A program made the translations under genes and the position numbers. Shown here piece by piece: positions 46,437 through 53,754 of a stretch of DNA of 64,000 bases. Every line of letters starts with the position of its first letter. The first letter of the stretch is position 1. Under the pieces are notes generated by a model that had not been told where the DNA came from, made no database searches, and was given only the letters and a program-made list of their open reading frames with translations. This DNA is from Pantoea sp. Ep11b (GTDB lineage Bacteria; Pseudomonadota; Gammaproteobacteria; Enterobacterales; Enterobacteriaceae). The stretch lies in contig NZ_CP160631.1 of the NCBI RefSeq assembly GCF_040783975.1, forward strand, positions 2,356,001 through 2,420,000, given 5' to 3'.

Positions 46437-47828
46437 TTGGAGAAAAAATTAGGTCTCGGTGCGCTGACGGCGCTGGTGCTCAGCTCGATGCTGGGCGCCG
46501 GCGTGTTCAGCCTGCCGCAAAATATGGCTGCGGTGGCAGGTCCGGCGGCACTGCTGCTGGGCTGGTTAATCACCGGCGTCGGCATTATTTTTCTGTCGCT
46601 GGCGATGCTGCTGCTGACCCGCCTGAAGCCCGATCTGGACGGCGGGATCTTTACCTATGCCCGTGCCGGATTTGGCGAACTGATGGGCTTCTGCTCCGCC
46701 TGGGGCTACTGGCTCTGCGCCGTGATCGCCAACGTCTCCTATCTGGTGATCGTTTTCTCCGCCCTGAGCTTCTTCACCGACACGCCGGACCGGGTGATCT
46801 TCGGCGACGGCAATACCTGGCAGGCCATGCTGGGCGCTTCCGTGCTGCTCTGGCTGGTTCACTGGCTGGTGCTGCGCGGCGTACAGACGGCAGCCAGCAT
46901 CAACCTGATGGCGACACTGGGCAAGCTGGTGCCGCTGCTGCTGTTTATTGTGCTGGCAGTGATGGCGTTTAACTATGATCGCTTCCGCTTCGATTTTTCC
47001 GGCGTTACGCTGGGGCAGCCGCTGTGGGAGCAGATCAAGCAGACCATGCTGATCACCCTGTGGGTCTTTATCGGGGTCGAAGGCGCGGTGGTGGTTTCTG
47101 CCCGCGCGCGTCAGAAAAAGGATGTGGGCCGGGCCACGCTGCTGGCCGTGCTGGCCGCCCTGCTGGTCTATCTGCTGGTCACACTGCTGTCGCTGGGCGT
47201 GGTGCCACGCGCGGAGCTGGCCGGGATGCGCAACCCCTCAATGGCCGGGTTAATGACCCGACTGATGGGCAACTGGGGCGATGCGGTGATTGCGGTGGGC
47301 CTGATTATTTCGGTGTGCGGCGCCTATCTGAGCTGGACGATTATGGCCGCTGAAGTACCGCTGATCGCAGCGCAGCAGGGTGCCTTTCCGCGCAGCATCG
47401 CCCGTCAGAACCGCCATAACGCACCGGCCGCCTCGCTGTGGCTGACCAACGGCAGCATCCAGTTCTGCCTGATCCTGATTGCGCTGACCGGGGCCGACTA
47501 CAACAACCTGCTCACCATCGCGTCGGAGATGATCCTGGTGCCCTATCTGCTGGTGGGGTTATATCTGATCAGGGTCGTCTATGGGCAGCGCAAGCCGCTG
47601 GCGCTGGCGACCGGCATCGGCGCGAGTCTGTATGGCATCTGGCTGCTCTACGCGTCGGGGCCGCTGCACCTGATGATGTCCGTGGTGCTCTATACTCCCG
47701 GCCTGCTGCTGTTTCTGTTTGCCCGTCGCGGCGGCCGCGCAGAGATTGCGCTGACCACGCTGGAGCGGATTGCAATGGGATTACTGATTGCGGCTACGCT
47801 GCCCGCCGTATGGCAGCTGACGGCTTAG
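46437..47828 (+). CDS. ydgI: APC-family transporter YdgI (putative arginine/ornithine antiporter)
   Basis: The 463-residue, about 12-span protein aligns with E. coli YdgI (460) from its first residues MEKKLGLGALTALVLSSMLGAGVFSLPQNM. LDGGIFTYARAGFGELMGF and SWTIMAAEVPLIAAQQGAFP are conserved. It belongs to the amino acid/polyamine/organocation superfamily, near ArcD. The start codon is TTG 46437, supported by GGGAAGG five bases upstream and by the family N-terminus. It follows ydgH as in E. coli. Substrate is inferred from family only. Confidence 0.93.
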   Translation: MEKKLGLGALTALVLSSMLGAGVFSLPQNMAAVAGPAALLLGWLITGVGIIFLSLAMLLLTRLKPDLDGGIFTYARAGFGELMGFCSAWGYWLCAVIANVSYLVIVFSALSFFTDTPDRVIFGDGNTWQAMLGASVLLWLVHWLVLRGVQTAASINLMATLGKLVPLLLFIVLAVMAFNYDRFRFDFSGVTLGQPLWEQIKQTMLITLWVFIGVEGAVVVSARARQKKDVGRATLLAVLAALLVYLLVTLLSLGVVPRAELAGMRNPSMAGLMTRLMGNWGDAVIAVGLIISVCGAYLSWTIMAAEVPLIAAQQGAFPRSIARQNRHNAPAASLWLTNGSIQFCLILIALTGADYNNLLTIASEMILVPYLLVGLYLIRVVYGQRKPLALATGIGASLYGIWLLYASGPLHLMMSVVLYTPGLLLFLFARRGGRAEIALTTLERIAMGLLIAATLPAVWQLTA

Positions 47829-48238
47829 TGTGACTGCAGAGGAATCGAGACGCACAGCAGGTCATCCTGCTGTGTAAGATTCAGCGGCTTCGCATATTCA
47901 TGATGAATCGCGTCCAGCTGCTCCGCCGACAGCGGATACGGTAGCTGAATATCGAAGCGGCTGATACGCTGCTGTTCCGCCAGCGTAATCAGCCGCGCGA
48001 TATTGATTTCGTCGCTGACCTGGGTAGAAATGATTTGTAATGCTAATTCTTTTAACGGGTCGTCACTGCCCTGTAAGCGGTGTGCCGATTTACGTGTCAC
48101 CATGCCAAATATCGGCATCACACCATAAATAGCATCGACGAAGCTCCAGCGTTTTTTGCAGGAAGCGGAGAGAAAGTCACTGTAATTGAAGCAGATGTGG
48201 TCGGGGTATATGGCTGATGCCAGCTCTTTATCAGACAC
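47825..48238 (-). CDS. Hypothetical protein (137 residues)
   Basis: I do not recognise this protein. The best start is GTG 48238, preceded by AGGAG at seven bases, giving MSDKELASAIYPDHICFNYSDF; the frame is open nine codons upstream. It has no signal peptide or membrane span and a mixed alpha/beta look, with the C-terminal QDDLLCVSIPLQSH reading like a beta hairpin. Its stop overlaps that of ydgI by 4 bases in convergent orientation. In E. coli this place between ydgI and rstA is held by folM and ydgC, so this is a replacement gene. Divergence from rstA could mean co-regulation. Confidence 0.75.
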   Translation of the reverse strand: MSDKELASAIYPDHICFNYSDFLSASCKKRWSFVDAIYGVMPIFGMVTRKSAHRLQGSDDPLKELALQIISTQVSDEINIARLITLAEQQRISRFDIQLPYPLSAEQLDAIHHEYAKPLNLTQQDDLLCVSIPLQSH

Positions 48239-48416
48239 ACTAACGCTCCTCATGGTAATCATCAATATCCCAAACCTGGCGCAGAAAGGCCGCGCTAATG
48301 ATTACACATTTTGCCGGTTATATACCAGCAAGCCACGGATATTTCGTGCGATAACGTAGAGCTCAGGACCAGGAAAAGATATGCTTTCGCCCACCCCTGT
48401 CTCTGCTTTGTGAACT

Positions 48417-49142
48417 ATGAACAAAATTGTTTATGTTGAAGATGAACCCGAAGTGGGTTCACTGATTGCGGCCTACCTCGGTCGTCACGACATTGAGGTG
48501 ATTGTTGAGACCCGCGGGGATCGCGCTGAGGCGGTGATCGCCGAGCAGCAGCCCGATCTGGTGATGCTGGATATCATGCTGCCGGGCAAAGATGGCATGA
48601 CCATCTGTCGGGATCTGCGGGCCAACTGGCAGGGCCCCATCGTGTTGCTCACCTCGCTGGACAGCGACATGAACCATATTCTGGCCCTGGAGATGGGTGC
48701 CCAGGATTACATTCTGAAGACCACGCCTCCGGCGGTGCTGCTGGCCCGCCTGCGCCTGCATCTGCGTCAGTCAACCCAGGGCCAGCCGGAGGATACCCCC
48801 AGCGCACCGGCGGCCAACCGGATGCTGCGCTTTGGCTCGCTGACTATCGATGCCCTGAATCGTCAGGTCACGCTGTTTGATGAGCAGATCGCGCTGTCGA
48901 CCGCAGATTTTGATCTGCTGTGGGTGCTCGCCAGCCATGCGGGGCAGACGCTTAACCGCGATGCGCTGCTGAAAACCCTGCGCGGTGTCAGCTACGACGG
49001 GCTCGACCGCAGCATCGACGTTGCGATCTCGCGCCTGCGCAAGAAGCTGCATGACAGCGCCACCGAGCCGTTCCGCATCAAGACTATCCGCAACAAAGGC
49101 TATCTGTTTGCCCCCCAGGCCTGGGATACCCGCGTACTATGA
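48417..49142 (+). CDS. rstA: Response regulator RstA
   Basis: RstA is an OmpR-type response regulator that binds the RstA box (TACATNTNGTTACA) and activates genes such as asr. The 241-residue protein has the receiver domain with the phospho-accepting Asp in VMLDIMLPGKDG (about residue 52) and the C-terminal winged helix (LSTADFDLLWVLASHAGQ; GLDRSIDVAISRLRKKL). It matches E. coli RstA (239) in layout. Its last codon region overlaps rstB by 4 bases. The asr promoter, 3.5 kb away in this window, holds a clear RstA box. Confidence 0.95.
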   Translation: MNKIVYVEDEPEVGSLIAAYLGRHDIEVIVETRGDRAEAVIAEQQPDLVMLDIMLPGKDGMTICRDLRANWQGPIVLLTSLDSDMNHILALEMGAQDYILKTTPPAVLLARLRLHLRQSTQGQPEDTPSAPAANRMLRFGSLTIDALNRQVTLFDEQIALSTADFDLLWVLASHAGQTLNRDALLKTLRGVSYDGLDRSIDVAISRLRKKLHDSATEPFRIKTIRNKGYLFAPQAWDTRVL

Positions 49143-50440
49143 GAAAGCTCTTTATTCAGTTCTATCTGCTGCTGTTCGTCTGCTTCCTGGTGATGGCGCT
49201 GCTGGTGGGGCTGGTCTACAAGTTCACCGCAGAACGTGCGGGCCGCCAGTCGATGAACGATCTGATGGCCAGCTCGCTCTATCTGATCCGCAGCGAACTG
49301 CGTGAGATCCCGCCACGCGACTGGAACAAGACCATCAAGAGTCTCGACCTCGGTTTATCGTTCGATCTGCATATCGAACCGATGAACAAATTCCAGCTCG
49401 ATGAGGGGAATATGCGCCGGTTGCGGGCTGGCGAGATTGTGGCGCTCGACGACCAGTACACCTTCCTGCAGCATATTCCCCGCAGCCACTATGTGTTGTC
49501 GGTCGGGCCGATCCCCTACCTCTTCTATCTGCATCAGATGCGCCTGCTGGACATAGCCCTGCTGGTCTTTATCGGCATGTCGCTGGCGCTGCCGGTGTTT
49601 ATCTGGCTGCGGCCTCACTGGCAGGAGATGCAGCGTCTGGAGAAAGCAGCGCAGCGGTTTGGCCGCGGCGAGCTGGATGTGCGTACCCATTTCGACAGCA
49701 CCTCCAGCCTGTTCCGGCTCGGCATCGCGTTTAACCAGATGGCCGAGAACATCAATACCCTGGTCGCCAGCAAGAAGCAGCTGATCGATGGGATCGCGCA
49801 TGAGCTGCGCACTCCGCTGGTGCGCCTGCGTTACCGGCTGGAGATGAGCGATAACCTGACAGATAACGAACGGGTGGCGCTGAATCGCGATATCGGCCAG
49901 CTGGAGAGCCTGATCGAAGAGCTGCTGACCTATGCGCGCCTTGACCGCCCGCGCGTCGATCTCAACCTGAAGAGACAGGATTTGGCTAGCTGGCTGCGTG
50001 AGCGGCTGGATGATTTTCGCACCATCAATCCCGGGATGCGGCTCGATCTGGACCTGCCGCAGCGCGAAAACATCGGCGTCTCCGATAGCCGCCTGATGGA
50101 GCGGGTGCTGGATAATCTGGTCAACAACGCCCTGCGCTATGCCCGGCAGCGGCTGCGCGTCAGTTTATGGTTCGACGGCCCGACCGGCTGTCTGCAGGTG
50201 GAAGACGATGGGCCGGGCATCCCGCCTGAAGAGCGCGAACGGGTGTTTGAACCTTTTGTCCGGCTCGATCCCAGCCGTGACCGCGCCACCGGCGGCTGCG
50301 GCCTTGGCCTGGCGATCGTCCACTCGATCGCCCAGGCACTGGGCGGCAGCGTCATGATTGAAGCCAGCCCGCTGGGCGGTGCCAGCGTTCGCTTTTGCTG
50401 GCCGGTTGATTTAACCTTGCGGGAAATTCCGCTGCGATAA
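49139..50440 (+). CDS. rstB: Sensor histidine kinase RstB
   Basis: RstB is the inner-membrane sensor that phosphorylates RstA. The 433-residue protein has the E. coli length, a first span at about residues 4-26, a periplasmic domain, a second span near 136-157, a HAMP region, the HisKA box GIAHELRTPLVRLRYRLEMS with the phospho-histidine near residue 222, and HATPase motifs N-box (LVNNALRYA), DDGPGIPPEE and GGCGLGLAIV. The ATG overlaps rstA. In E. coli the operon is itself controlled by PhoP. Confidence 0.95.
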   Translation: MRKLFIQFYLLLFVCFLVMALLVGLVYKFTAERAGRQSMNDLMASSLYLIRSELREIPPRDWNKTIKSLDLGLSFDLHIEPMNKFQLDEGNMRRLRAGEIVALDDQYTFLQHIPRSHYVLSVGPIPYLFYLHQMRLLDIALLVFIGMSLALPVFIWLRPHWQEMQRLEKAAQRFGRGELDVRTHFDSTSSLFRLGIAFNQMAENINTLVASKKQLIDGIAHELRTPLVRLRYRLEMSDNLTDNERVALNRDIGQLESLIEELLTYARLDRPRVDLNLKRQDLASWLRERLDDFRTINPGMRLDLDLPQRENIGVSDSRLMERVLDNLVNNALRYARQRLRVSLWFDGPTGCLQVEDDGPGIPPEERERVFEPFVRLDPSRDRATGGCGLGLAIVHSIAQALGGSVMIEASPLGGASVRFCWPVDLTLREIPLR

Positions 50441-50457
50441 AACACAAGGAGTCCTGC

Positions 50458-51945
50458 GTGACCTCAGCGTATCAGCACCTTACCGCGACCTTTCAGCGTC
50501 TCTCCCGTTTCAGCCACGTCACCGCTATCGCCGGTTGTGACATGCAGACCACCATGCCGCCGGGCGGCAGTCAGGCACGGGGGGAAGCCCTGGCCGAAAT
50601 GAGTGTTCTGCAGCATCAGATCCTGACCGCCCCGCAGGTCGGGGAATGGCTCCGGGCCGCCGGGCAGGAGTCGCTCAACGACGTCGAGCGCGCCAATCTG
50701 AATGAGATGCAGCGGGCTTACCAGCAGGCGACCCTGCTGCCCGATACGTTCGTTGAAGCGAAGTCGATCGCCGGTTCAGTCTGTGAACACGCCTGGCGCA
50801 CGCAGCGACCGGCCAACGACTGGCAGGGTTTCGCCGCCAACCTCAAAGAGGTGGTGCGCCTGAGCCGCGAAGAGGCACAGCGCCGTGCCGACGCCAGCGG
50901 CGCTTCGCGCTACGACGCGCTGCTGGATCTTTACGAGCCGGGGATGACACGCGCCCGGCTGGATGCGACCTTTGGCGAACTGAAAACCTGGCTGCCCGAC
51001 CTGCTGCAGAAGGTGGTGGAAAAACAGGCGCAGCAGCAGGTGATCGTGCCGCAGGGGCCGTTCGCGGTGCCTGCCCAGCGCCAGCTCGGCCTGAGCATCA
51101 TGGAGACGCTGGGCTTCGACTTTAATCATGGCCGGCTGGACATCAGTGCGCACCCCTTCTGCGGCGGCGTGCCGGAAGATGTGCGCATCACCACCCGCTA
51201 CAACGAGGCGGAGTTTCTCAGCGCCATGATGGGCGTGATTCATGAAACCGGCCACGCCCGCTATGAGCAGAATCTGCCGCAGCAGTGGCGCGGTCAGCCG
51301 GTGGCGCTGGCGCGTTCCACCGCGATCCATGAGTCCCAGAGCCTGTTTATGGAGATGCAGCTGGGCCGCAGCCGTGAATTCCTGCAGCGTATTCTGCCGC
51401 AGATAACGGCCACCTTCGGCGATCAGCCCGCCCTGCAGGCGGATAATTTCGTGCGCCTCGCCCAGCGTGTAGAACCGGGCCTGATCCGGGTTGACGCCGA
51501 TGAGCTGAGCTACCCGGCCCATGTCATTCTGCGCTATGAGATCGAGCAGGCGCTGATTGAGGGCGACATTGAGGTTGAGGATATCCCGGCGCTCTGGGAT
51601 GAGAAGATGATGCAGTCGCTGGGGCTGGACACCCGCGGGAACTACCGTGACGGCTGTATGCAGGACATTCACTGGACCGACGGCGCCTTTGGCTACTTCC
51701 CGACCTACACGCTGGGCGCGATGTACGCCGCACAGCTGTTCCGGGCGGTGAAACAGGCCATTCCGCAGCTCAGCGAGCTGATTCAGCACGGTGAACTGCA
51801 GCCGGTCTTCGACTGGCTGCAACAGAATATCTGGCAGCACGGCAGCCGTTTCTCCACCGATCAACTGCTGATCAACGCCACCGGTGAAGCGCTGAACCCG
51901 GCGTTTTTCCGCCAGCATCTTGAGCAGCGTTACCTGAATAACTGA
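50458..51945 (+). CDS. M32-family zinc carboxypeptidase (Taq carboxypeptidase 1 type)
   Basis: The 495-residue protein is a cytosolic-looking M32 metallocarboxypeptidase, about the family's usual 500 residues. The zinc motif HETGH is at residues 262-266 and the third ligand is in STAIHESQSLFMEM (Glu292). Other family marks are GCDMQTTMPPGG near the N-terminus, DVRITTRY and the late DIHWTDGAFGYFPTYTLG, which includes substrate contacts. It removes C-terminal residues from peptides. It starts at GTG 50458, 17 bases after rstB, with AAGGAGTCC upstream, so it may be co-transcribed with rstAB. E. coli lacks a gene here (tus follows rstB). Confidence 0.92.
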   Translation: MTSAYQHLTATFQRLSRFSHVTAIAGCDMQTTMPPGGSQARGEALAEMSVLQHQILTAPQVGEWLRAAGQESLNDVERANLNEMQRAYQQATLLPDTFVEAKSIAGSVCEHAWRTQRPANDWQGFAANLKEVVRLSREEAQRRADASGASRYDALLDLYEPGMTRARLDATFGELKTWLPDLLQKVVEKQAQQQVIVPQGPFAVPAQRQLGLSIMETLGFDFNHGRLDISAHPFCGGVPEDVRITTRYNEAEFLSAMMGVIHETGHARYEQNLPQQWRGQPVALARSTAIHESQSLFMEMQLGRSREFLQRILPQITATFGDQPALQADNFVRLAQRVEPGLIRVDADELSYPAHVILRYEIEQALIEGDIEVEDIPALWDEKMMQSLGLDTRGNYRDGCMQDIHWTDGAFGYFPTYTLGAMYAAQLFRAVKQAIPQLSELIQHGELQPVFDWLQQNIWQHGSRFSTDQLLINATGEALNPAFFRQHLEQRYLNN

Positions 51946-51984
51946 GTGTCACGGCGGCCTGCCGGCCGCCCCTTCCCCCCTTTG

Positions 51985-51998
51985 TACAATCGGTTACA
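51985..51998 (+). promoter_or_regulatory. RstA box upstream of asr
   Basis: TACA-atcggt-TACA matches the RstA recognition pattern TACA-N6-TACA and agrees with the longer consensus TACATNTNGTTACA at its G-T-TACA end. It lies about 43 bases upstream of a TATAGT -10 element (52041-52046) and 107 bases upstream of the asr start codon, which suits activation. RstA activates asr in E. coli under acid. Confidence 0.85.
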
Positions 51999-52040
51999 CG
52001 CCGATACCAAACACCCACGGACACCGCGCATTGCTTTCCC

Positions 52041-52046
52041 TATAGT
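52041..52046 (+). promoter_or_regulatory. Putative -10 element of asr
   Basis: TATAGT matches the sigma-70 -10 consensus at five of six positions. There is no good -35 (the region 17 bases upstream reads cggaca-like sequence), in keeping with an activator-dependent promoter. Transcription would begin near 52053. Confidence 0.55.
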
Positions 52047-52104
52047 CTCTTCACCGGCCCCGCAGTGGGCTACACATGAAAAAATAGTCTTCGAGGGATT
52101 TGCA

Positions 52105-52617
52105 ATGAAAAAATTATTTGCACTGGTTGTCGCCGCTGCTATGGGTATGTCTTCTGTTGCTTTCGCTGCTGACACCACAGCTGCTCCAGCTGCTGCTGCG
52201 CCAGCCGCAACAACCACCACCACTACCGCTGCTGCACCGGCTAAAACCGTTCACAAAACTGCGCACAAGAAACACCATAAAGCTGCGCAGAAAGCCCAGG
52301 CTGCTAAGAAACACCACAAAAAAGCAGTGAAGAAAGATGCAGCGCAGAAAGCGCAGGCTGCTAAGAAAGTTCACCACAAGAAAGCGGCTGCACAGAAAGC
52401 GCAGGCTGCTAAAAAAGTGCACCACAAGAAAGCCACTCAGCCAGCCGCTCAGAAAGCCCAGGCTGCTAAAAAAGTTCACCACAAAAAAGTAGCTGCACAG
52501 AAAGCGCAGGCTGCTAAAAAAATGCACCACAAAAAAGCGGTAAAACCGGCTCAGAAAGCGCAGGCCGCTAAAAAGATGCACCACAAAAAAGTTGTGAAAT
52601 CAGCTGCTAAAAACTAA
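52105..52617 (+). CDS. asr: Acid shock protein Asr
   Basis: Asr is a periplasmic, disordered, strongly basic protein made in large amounts on acid shock. The 170-residue product has a signal peptide ([21 protein letters not shown]) and an Ala/Thr-rich stretch, then about six copies of a lysine/histidine-rich repeat of the form [14 protein letters not shown] from about residue 60 to the end. The ATG at 52105 is set by GAGGGATT and the signal peptide. Regulation by RstBA is supported by the box at 51985-51998. The repeat number makes it longer than the E. coli protein (about 102 residues). Confidence 0.95.
   Translation: MKKLFALVVAAAMGMSSVAFAADTTAAPAAAAPAATTTTTTAAAPAKTVHKTAHKKHHKAAQKAQAAKKHHKKAVKKDAAQKAQAAKKVHHKKAAAQKAQAAKKVHHKKATQPAAQKAQAAKKVHHKKVAAQKAQAAKKMHHKKAVKPAQKAQAAKKMHHKKVVKSAAKN
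52105..52617 (+). repeat. Internal tandem repeats in asr
   Basis: From about 52285 to 52610 the DNA repeats units containing CAGAAAGC(C/G)CAGGC(T/C)GCTAA followed by a lysine/histidine-coding CACCACAA segment. Unit length varies from about 39 to 51 bases. Such repeats change copy number easily between strains. Confidence 0.85.
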
Positions 52618-52654
52618 GGTCGCCTGTCACGCACGGCCACGCGATAATGATTAA

Positions 52655-52679
52655 AAACACCCGGTTCTGCCGGGTGTTT
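52655..52679 (+). terminator. Hairpin between asr and ydgU
   Basis: AAACACCCGG-ttctg-CCGGGTGTTT is a perfect 10-base-pair stem with a 5-base loop followed by cttta. It starts 38 bases after the asr stop codon and should end most asr transcripts, leaving reduced read-through to ydgU. Confidence 0.85.
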
Positions 52680-52698
52680 CTTTACTGAGGTGGAAAAA

Positions 52699-52779
52699 AT
52701 GGTGCGTCGCTATCGCTTCGAAATTATTCTGCTGGTTATGATCCTGTGTGGCATTGTTGCAGCAAGCTTTTTTATTTGA
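52699..52779 (+). CDS. ydgU: Small membrane protein YdgU (26 residues)
   Basis: The frame begins MVRRYRFEIILLVMILCG and ends SFFI, 26 residues with one membrane span. GAGGTGG lies five bases before the ATG. E. coli has the small protein gene ydgU (27 residues, RYRFEF-type start followed by a leucine/isoleucine-rich span) in the same place between asr and ydgD. Function is unknown; placement after the acid-shock gene suggests acid-linked expression. I rely on recall of the E. coli sequence and on synteny. Confidence 0.82.
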   Translation: MVRRYRFEIILLVMILCGIVAASFFI

Positions 52780-52892
52780 TCGCTGTAGCGTACTGATTAA
52801 CCAATAAAACTCCCTTTTTCAACGCTCACCGACTATAGTTACCGTACCTGCGGAATAACAATAACGTTACTTTTCTCGCCATTGAGATTTCT

Positions 52893-53702
52893 ATGCGCCT
52901 GGCTACCCTGTTAATGGTTGGACTTTTCAGCTTTGCCACTACTGTTCATGCCGATGATGACGATGACTCACCGACGCCTGCCGAGATTAAAATGCTGTTC
53001 TTCGGCAAGGACCATCGTCAGGCTATCACCGATATTACCGCAGCACCCTGGGATGCGATTGGCCAGCTGGAGACCGAAAGCGGCAACCTCTGCACCGCGA
53101 CGCTCATCTCTCCGCATCTGGCGCTGACCGCCGGACACTGTCTGCTCGCCCCGCCGGGTAAATTTGATAAGCCGGTGGCGCTGCGTTTTATGGCCAGCGA
53201 CAAAGGCTGGCGCTACGAGCTGCATGATATCGACGCGCGGGTTGAACCCTCGCTGGCGTCAAAATTAAAGGCGGATGGTGAAGGCTGGATCGTACCGAGC
53301 AGTGCGGCACCCTATGATTACGGCATTGTGATACTGCGCAATCCGCCGTCAGCGATTACGCCAATCCCCCTGTTCGACGGTTCACGCAGCGATCTCACGG
53401 CCGCGCTGAAACTGACCGGCCGCAAGGTGACCCAGGCGGGCTATCCGGCCGATCATCTTGATACGCTCTACTCCCACAGTAACTGTCTGATCACCGGCTG
53501 GGCGCAGCGCGCCGTGCTTTCCCATCAGTGCGACACGCTGCCGGGCGACAGCGGTTCTCCGCTGCTGCTGAACAGCGAGAATGGCTGGCAGTTAATTGCG
53601 GTTCAGAGTTCAGCGCCGGCTGCAAAAGATCGCTATCTGGCGGACAACCGCGCGATTGCCGTCACCTCGTTCAAAGACAAGCTGGAATCGCTCGCGCAGT
53701 AA
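52893..53702 (+). CDS. ydgD: Periplasmic trypsin-like serine protease YdgD
   Basis: The 269-residue protein has a signal peptide ([20 protein letters not shown]) followed by a short acidic stretch (DDDDDS) and a chymotrypsin-fold domain. The catalytic triad can be read as His in LTAGHC (about residue 77), Asp in PYDYGIVIL (about 142) and Ser in [11 protein letters not shown] (about 219). E. coli YdgD (273) is its counterpart, also downstream of asr. The substrate is not established; cleavage of Asr has been considered because of linkage, but that is inference. Confidence 0.92.
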   Translation: MRLATLLMVGLFSFATTVHADDDDDSPTPAEIKMLFFGKDHRQAITDITAAPWDAIGQLETESGNLCTATLISPHLALTAGHCLLAPPGKFDKPVALRFMASDKGWRYELHDIDARVEPSLASKLKADGEGWIVPSSAAPYDYGIVILRNPPSAITPIPLFDGSRSDLTAALKLTGRKVTQAGYPADHLDTLYSHSNCLITGWAQRAVLSHQCDTLPGDSGSPLLLNSENGWQLIAVQSSAPAAKDRYLADNRAIAVTSFKDKLESLAQ

Positions 53703-53722
53703 GCCAGCCAGACCGCACTGTC

Positions 53723-53750
53723 CGGGGCGCTGTTAACCGCGCGCCCCGGC
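53723..53750. terminator. Hairpin between ydgD and hrpA
   Basis: CCGGGGCGC and GCGCCCCGG pair perfectly over 9 bases with a 10-base loop, in the 52-base gap between the convergent genes. The plus side continues cgctcttagtt. It can serve both genes although the U runs are poor. Confidence 0.6.
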
Positions 53751-53754
53751 GCTC

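Noticed and set aside
52285..52610. CRISPR-like short repeats
   Set aside because: The repeats are in frame, encode the Asr lysine/histidine motif, vary in unit length and have no spacers.
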